From: Actinomycetota bacterium
Lineage (GTDB): Bacteria; Actinomycetota; Actinomycetes; Streptosporangiales; Streptosporangiaceae
Length of the DNA: 9,473 bases
NCBI GenBank assembly: GCA_003168295.1
Contig: PMST01000269.1
Span: forward strand, 286-9,758
Direction of reading: 5' to 3'
The position numbers and the translations under genes were made by a program. The notes below the pieces were generated by a model, which ran no database searches, was not told the DNA's origin, and saw nothing but the letters and a program-made list of their open reading frames with translations. Position 1 is the first letter of the stretch; each line of letters opens with the position of its first letter. Positions 5,897 through 9,473 of this stretch are shown here, in pieces.

Positions 5897-6494
5897 CCAG
5901 GGCCGCGGGACGGTGCGGGCGGGCCAGTCGGATCGCGGCGTGCGCATCGCGGAGCTCGTCGGCGCGGCCAGGCAGGGCAGCGAGGACGCGCTGGGCCAGC
6001 TCGTGACCGAACTCAGCCCGATGCTCTGGCATGTGGCGCGCGCGGCCGGGCTGAGCTCGCACGATGCGGAGGACGTGCTGCAGACGGTATGGATGCGGCT
6101 GGTCGCGCACCTGGATGACATCCATACCTCGGCGGCCCTCACCGGCTGGCTGGTCACCACCGCGAGGCGGGAGGCCTGGCGGGTACGCGCCGTGGAGCGG
6201 CGCCAGCTTCCGGCCGATCAGGAACTGTTCGCTGAACTACCCGACCGGGGACCTGGATCGGAGGAGCAAGTCATCATGGACGACCAGCGACATGTGCTGT
6301 GGACGGCTGTCAGCCGGCTATCGGCGCGGTGCCAGGAACTACTGCGGATCGTCGCCTTCGCACCGCGTCCGGACTACGCGACGGTGGCGGCCGAACTTGG
6401 CCTGGCGATCGGGAGCATCGGTCCCACCCGCGGCCGGTGCCTGGCCAAGCTCCGCGCCCTGCTCGGCCTTGATGCCGAGGGATGCCCGCGATGA
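5889..6494 (+). CDS. ECF-like sigma-70 family RNA polymerase sigma factor
   Basis: I start this 201-residue protein at GTG 5889, which overlaps the protease stop (TGA 5894-5896) by 8 bases. AGGGGAAGG (5871-5879) lies 9 bases upstream. The frame remains open further upstream, but that part overlaps protease codons. Region 2 covers about residues 34-102, with the core-binding and -10 recognition helices (AEDVLQTVWMRLVAHLDDI, then TGWLVTTARREAWRVR). Region 4 covers about 136-192 (LSARCQELLRIV; a helix-turn-helix at about DYATVAAELGLAIGSIGPTRGRCLAKL) and reads the -35. Regions 1 and 3 are absent, as in ECF factors. It should direct RNA polymerase to a small regulon. No zinc-binding (HxxxCxxC) anti-sigma or membrane anti-sigma follows; the next gene is a small soluble protein that could serve instead. 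Expression is probably translationally coupled to the protease. Confidence 0.9.
   Translation: MDDQGRGTVRAGQSDRGVRIAELVGAARQGSEDALGQLVTELSPMLWHVARAAGLSSHDAEDVLQTVWMRLVAHLDDIHTSAALTGWLVTTARREAWRVRAVERRQLPADQELFAELPDRGPGSEEQVIMDDQRHVLWTAVSRLSARCQELLRIVAFAPRPDYATVAAELGLAIGSIGPTRGRCLAKLRALLGLDAEGCPR
6477..6481 (+). promoter_or_regulatory. Ribosome site deciding the start of the small operon protein
   Basis: GAGGG directly abuts an ATG at 6482 but lies 9 bases before the ATG at 6491, which forms an ATGA overlap with the sigma-factor stop. The spacing favours 6491. Confidence 0.55.
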
Positions 6495-7003
6495 CCGTCT
6501 CGGACTCGGGCGGCCTGCCGTCCGCTGACGAGCCGCTCGACGACATCGATTTCGGGCTGCTTGACGATATCCGCGACATGTTCGACGCCACCGACCCCAT
6601 GCCGGCCGACCTGCCCGAGCGGATCCGTTTCTTCCTCGCGCTCCGCGACCTGGAGATCGAGGTGGCCCGGCTGGTCGCGCAGGAGGACCAGCCCGCGCTG
6701 GCCGTCCGCGGTGCGGAGCTGAGCCGCACGATCACCTTCGACAGCGACAGCCTGACCATCATGATCAGGATCGACGCGAACCGGGACGGGACGGTCCGCG
6801 TCGACGGGTGGCTGGCGCCGCCGCAACGCCGTGAGATCGAGATGAAGACCACCGCCAATGCACTCACCGTCAGCAGCGATGAACAGGGCCGTTTCGCCTT
6901 CGTCCGGGTGCCCCGCGGCACGGCTCAAGTTATCGTCAGGCCCGCGACGGCGGGGCCGGGCGGAGCCGGGCCGTCAGTCGTGACGCCCGCCCTCATCCTT
7001 TAA
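6491..7003 (+). CDS. Small two-part operon protein, possible sigma/CHAT partner (function unknown)
   Basis: This 170-residue protein starts at ATG 6491, overlapping the sigma stop by 4 bases (ATGA); an earlier ATG at 6482 would add three residues. It has no signal peptide, membrane segment or cysteine. Residues about 14-66 are acidic and predicted helical (DIDFGLLDDIRDMFD; then LPERIRFFLALRDLEIEVARLV). Residues about 78-152 look like an all-beta, Ig/carboxypeptidase-regulatory-like fold: alternating hydrophobic strands ending in DEQGRFAFVRVPRGTAQVIV. A Gly/Pro-rich tail follows. From memory, similar small proteins with a 'DP(M/V)P' helix, a 'DLEIEVARL' helix and a 'D..GRF....VP.G' strand pair sit beside sigma and CHAT genes in many actinobacteria; I could not verify this here. 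Its place between a sigma factor and a protease makes it a candidate sigma inhibitor, adaptor or cleavage substrate, by position only. Confidence 0.75.
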   Translation: MTVSDSGGLPSADEPLDDIDFGLLDDIRDMFDATDPMPADLPERIRFFLALRDLEIEVARLVAQEDQPALAVRGAELSRTITFDSDSLTIMIRIDANRDGTVRVDGWLAPPQRREIEMKTTANALTVSSDEQGRFAFVRVPRGTAQVIVRPATAGPGGAGPSVVTPALIL

Positions 7004-7004
7004 C

Positions 7005-7010
7005 CGGAGG
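7005..7010 (+). promoter_or_regulatory. Shine-Dalgarno site of the TPR-CHAT gene
   Basis: CGGAGG lies 10 bases before ATG 7021, just past the TAA at 7001-7003. It supports this start and shows that the fourth gene has its own ribosome site, while the two genes before it overlap their upstream neighbours. Confidence 0.65.
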
Positions 7011-7020
7011 CGCCTGCCGA

Positions 7021-9473
7021 ATGCTCCGCGCCGAGCGGCGCTCCAGCCGCTCCGACCGTTCGCTGGCCCAGGTCGAGCGCCGGGCCCGCGAGGCACGCGA
7101 CCGCGCCCTGCGGGAAGGTAACGCTGGCCGCCCCGCTGTCGGTGCCCGCTACGCCCGCGCCGGACTTCGGCAGCTGGGCTGGGTGGAGGACGCGGAGCAA
7201 CCCGACGCGTCGCAGCTGCCCGAGACGCATCGCGGGCTGGCCTTCCGGATGGTCGTCATCTTGGCGGGATGGGAATCCAAGCAGGGCCGGACCGAGTACG
7301 GGCTGCGCCTCCTCGACCGCGCCGAGGCTCTGGTCGCGGCGGATGACCGGGGTCTCCTGCTCGGCCAGCGCGGCCTGCTCTTGATGCGGACGTGGCGGCG
7401 AAGCGATGCACTTCGGTTTTTCGACGAGGCAGTAGCCCTCCTGCAGGGGAACCCGGCCGAAACTGCCGCCCTGGCGGGCACCTTGCTGAATAGATCCTTC
7501 GCGCACCTCAACGCCGGCGACGTCCGGCGGGCGCGCCGGGACGCGATGTGGTGCCAGCAGGTGGCGGCGGACGCGGGACACGACCTGATCGCGGCCAAGG
7601 CGCTGCACAACCTGGGCTACTGCGAGCTGCTGGCCGGCGACATTCCGGCCGCGCTGCAGGTCTTCAACACGGCCGCCAGCGGTTACACGCTGAACGGGCC
7701 CGGCATGCTGCCCGTGCTGGCCATGGACAAGGCCCGGGCGCTGCACGCGGCCGGCTTGTCCGGTGATGCGGCCGCTGAGCTGGACGCTGCGATGGACTCG
7801 TTCCGGCAACAGCGGCTTGATTACGATCTCGCCGAAGCGGAACTGGCCCGGGCCGAGGCCGCGCTGGCCGCCGGGGAGGCGTCCGTCGCGCGCCGCTGGG
7901 CGGCGGCGGCGCAGCGGCGGTTCCGCCGGCAGGACAATGAGGCATGCGCCTGCCTGGCCGAACTCACCCAGCTGCGGGCACGCTCGATCTCGGCCGGCCG
8001 CCCGGCGCCCATCGTGACCGAGGCGCTGTCGCTGGCCCACCGTCTGCGGAACTGCGGCCTGAGCGGGGACGCGGACATAGCGGAACTCCTCGCGGCCCGG
8101 GTGCTGATCGCGGGCGGGCGAGCCGATGAGGCGCGGCGGCTGATCGCGGACGGACAGCCGATCGCGGACGGACAGCCGATCGCGGACGGGCGGCGCCGCG
8201 GGCAGGTGGTGTCGCTGACCGCCGGCTTGCTGCGCCGGCTGGTCCGGGCCGAGCTAGCGGAGCAGGAAGGACGGCGGGGGGCGGCGCTGGCCGAGCTCAG
8301 GGCGGGCCTGGCGACGGTGCAGGCCCGGCGCGGCCGGCTCGGCAGCATCGACCTGCAGACCGGCATCGCCGCACAGGGCGCGGAGCTGGCCGCCGCTGGC
8401 CTGCGGCTGGCCCTGGACCGCGGCTCCGCACCGCTGGTGTTCGCCTGGCTGGAACGCTCCCGGGCCCAGGCCTTCCGGGTCAGGCCGGTGCGACCGCCCG
8501 CCGATCCGCAGGTCGCGGCCGCCCTAGCTGAGCTGCGCCAACTCGGCCGCCTGCTCCGCGAGGCCGAGCTGAAAGGCAAGCGCGACCCACCCATGGCGGC
8601 TAGGTACGCTGACCTGAGGCGCGAGGTCGCAGAGCACGACCGGCAGGCCAGCGGCCTCGGCCAGGCCGCCGCTCAGGCCAGCCTCGGCGAAGTGCATGCG
8701 GCCCTGGCCGAGAGCCGGCAGAACCTGGTCGGCATCTTGGCCAGGCACGGCCAGATGCTCGCGGTCGTGGCCGGCCGCGGATCGGTGCGCCTGATTGAAC
8801 TCGGCGACCTGGAGGAGGCCGCGGAGGCGGCCCGGCGGCTGAACGCCGATCTCGACACCCTGGCCGGACGGCGGCTGCCCGCCCGACTGGAGGCCGTGAT
8901 CCGGGAGTCGATCCGGCACCAGACGGGAATTCTCACGGCCGAGATCCTCGCGCCGCTGCGATCTTCGCTCGGCGAGGGCGGCGTCGTGTTTGTTCCGTCC
9001 GGACCGCTGGCGAGCATTCCCTGGAGCGTGCTGCCTGACCTGCGCGGACGGCCGGTCACGGTATGCCCGTCCGCGTCTTCGTGGCTCGCCGCCTGGCGGC
9101 GCGGGCAGGCCGGGGCCACGGCTACCTCGCCACCACTCCTAGTCGCAGGTCCGGACCTGGAGCACGCGATCCCGGAAATCACCGAGATAGCCAAGATCTA
9201 CCCGGGCTGTCAGCCCCTGCTGGCCGAAACGGCCACCGTGAGCAGCACGTTGCACGCCCTGGACGGCGCACCGCTGGCCCACCTGGCCGCGCACGGGCAC
9301 CACGATCAGGAGAATTTCCTGTTCTCCCGGCTCGACCTGGCCGACGGCCCGCTGATGGCCTACGACATCCAGCAGCTCACCGCCGCTCCCCGGCACGTGG
9401 TCCTGTCATCCTGCGACGTCGGGCGGACCGTGGTACGCCCAGGCGAGGAGATCCTCGGCTTCACCGCCGCCCT
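7021..9473 (+). CDS. TPR-CHAT protein: CHAT (caspase-like) protease domain with tetratricopeptide-like helical N-terminus (partial, runs off the right edge)
   Basis: From ATG 7021 the frame is open for 817 codons to the window end, with no stop. Residues about 30-420 are Ala/Leu/Arg-rich helical repeats of TPR type (for example AKALHNLGYCELLAGDIPAA, residues 192-211, then LQVFNTAASGY), forming a protein- or signal-binding scaffold. Residues about 420-555 are long charged helices. The CHAT domain begins near 555 (LGEVHAALAESRQNLVGILA). It shows the family's FVPSGPLASIPWSVLPD core, then the catalytic His758 in HLAAHGHH and Cys798 in VVLSSCDVGRT. Both residues are present, so the enzyme should be an active cysteine protease of the caspase/separase clan. 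Its C-terminal end is missing. A tandem hexapeptide repeat (IADGQP) lies at 375-390. It is the fourth gene of the operon and the likely sensor-effector; substrates may be the neighbouring proteins (inference). Confidence 0.92.
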   Translation, partial: MLRAERRSSRSDRSLAQVERRAREARDRALREGNAGRPAVGARYARAGLRQLGWVEDAEQPDASQLPETHRGLAFRMVVILAGWESKQGRTEYGLRLLDRAEALVAADDRGLLLGQRGLLLMRTWRRSDALRFFDEAVALLQGNPAETAALAGTLLNRSFAHLNAGDVRRARRDAMWCQQVAADAGHDLIAAKALHNLGYCELLAGDIPAALQVFNTAASGYTLNGPGMLPVLAMDKARALHAAGLSGDAAAELDAAMDSFRQQRLDYDLAEAELARAEAALAAGEASVARRWAAAAQRRFRRQDNEACACLAELTQLRARSISAGRPAPIVTEALSLAHRLRNCGLSGDADIAELLAARVLIAGGRADEARRLIADGQPIADGQPIADGRRRGQVVSLTAGLLRRLVRAELAEQEGRRGAALAELRAGLATVQARRGRLGSIDLQTGIAAQGAELAAAGLRLALDRGSAPLVFAWLERSRAQAFRVRPVRPPADPQVAAALAELRQLGRLLREAELKGKRDPPMAARYADLRREVAEHDRQASGLGQAAAQASLGEVHAALAESRQNLVGILARHGQMLAVVAGRGSVRLIELGDLEEAAEAARRLNADLDTLAGRRLPARLEAVIRESIRHQTGILTAEILAPLRSSLGEGGVVFVPSGPLASIPWSVLPDLRGRPVTVCPSASSWLAAWRRGQAGATATSPPLLVAGPDLEHAIPEITEIAKIYPGCQPLLAETATVSSTLHALDGAPLAHLAAHGHHDQENFLFSRLDLADGPLMAYDIQQLTAAPRHVVLSSCDVGRTVVRPGEEILGFTAA
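8143..8190 (+). repeat. 18-bp in-frame tandem repeat in the TPR-CHAT gene
   Basis: The unit ATCGCGGACGGACAGCCG occurs perfectly at 8143-8160 and 8161-8178. A third partial copy at 8179-8190 has one base changed. It encodes IADGQP twice, then IADG. The identity of the two full copies points to a recent expansion by slippage, or to strong homogenisation. It adds a flexible loop between helices. Confidence 0.9.

Noticed and set aside
4877..6160. A 427-codon open frame on the minus strand across the protease and sigma genes
   Set aside because: Antisense to two genes with clear catalytic and DNA-binding motifs. Its translation is a low-complexity Arg/Gly/His/Val mix with no motif, as expected for a shadow frame in GC-rich DNA.
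7000..8040. A 346-codon minus-strand open frame opposite the TPR-CHAT gene
   Set aside because: Composition is Gln/Arg/Gly/Val-rich without domains. It is a shadow of the real plus-strand frame, which is open for 817 codons.
8143..8190. CRISPR-like repeat array
   Set aside because: The copies are contiguous with no spacers, only 18 bp, in frame, and encode a hexapeptide repeat. No Cas genes are in the window.

Overview
The window is very GC-rich with strongly G/C-biased third codon positions, GTG starts, gene overlaps and families typical of filamentous actinobacteria (Streptomyces or Streptosporangiales-like). That placement is an inference from style and content; no rRNA or other taxonomic marker is present.

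Layout. (1) 1-901, minus: the N-terminal 300 codons of a membrane-anchored AAA+ ATPase (CbxX/EccA-type module), cut by the left edge just after its Walker A motif. (2) 902-1250: a comparatively AT-rich gap that would hold the divergent promoters. (3) 1251-2504, plus: a metal-dependent amidohydrolase of the imidazolonepropionase/Xaa-Pro dipeptidase-like group. (4) 2516-3004, minus: a GNAT acetyltransferase, convergent with the amidohydrolase; both genes end inside two near-identical 23-bp copies. (5) 3145-3774, plus: a DoxX-family membrane protein with a long Lys/Ala-rich tail. (6) 3775-4054: a non-coding stretch with an 8-bp inverted repeat and a 19-bp near-palindrome upstream of an operon.

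(7) 4055-9473, plus: the most interesting part, a tight four-gene operon. It encodes a cytoplasmic-looking S8 (subtilisin-like) serine protease with a large N-terminal extension, an ECF-like sigma-70 factor (8-bp overlap), a small two-part protein (4-bp ATGA overlap), and a large TPR-CHAT protein (17-bp gap) running off the right edge. The CHAT domain keeps its His and Cys catalytic residues. The operon therefore joins two predicted proteases from different clans, a transcription factor and a small possible adaptor or inhibitor.

A plausible but unproven model is a proteolytic switch: the TPR-CHAT sensor is activated, cleaves the small protein and/or the S8 protease, and frees the sigma factor to change transcription. 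This resembles in outline the TPR-CHAT (Csx29)/Csx30/RpoE branch of type III-E CRISPR systems, but no CRISPR or Cas component is visible here. From general knowledge, actinobacterial genomes often carry sigma factor/CHAT neighbourhoods like this, so the arrangement may be a recurrent but functionally uncharacterised module rather than a one-off.
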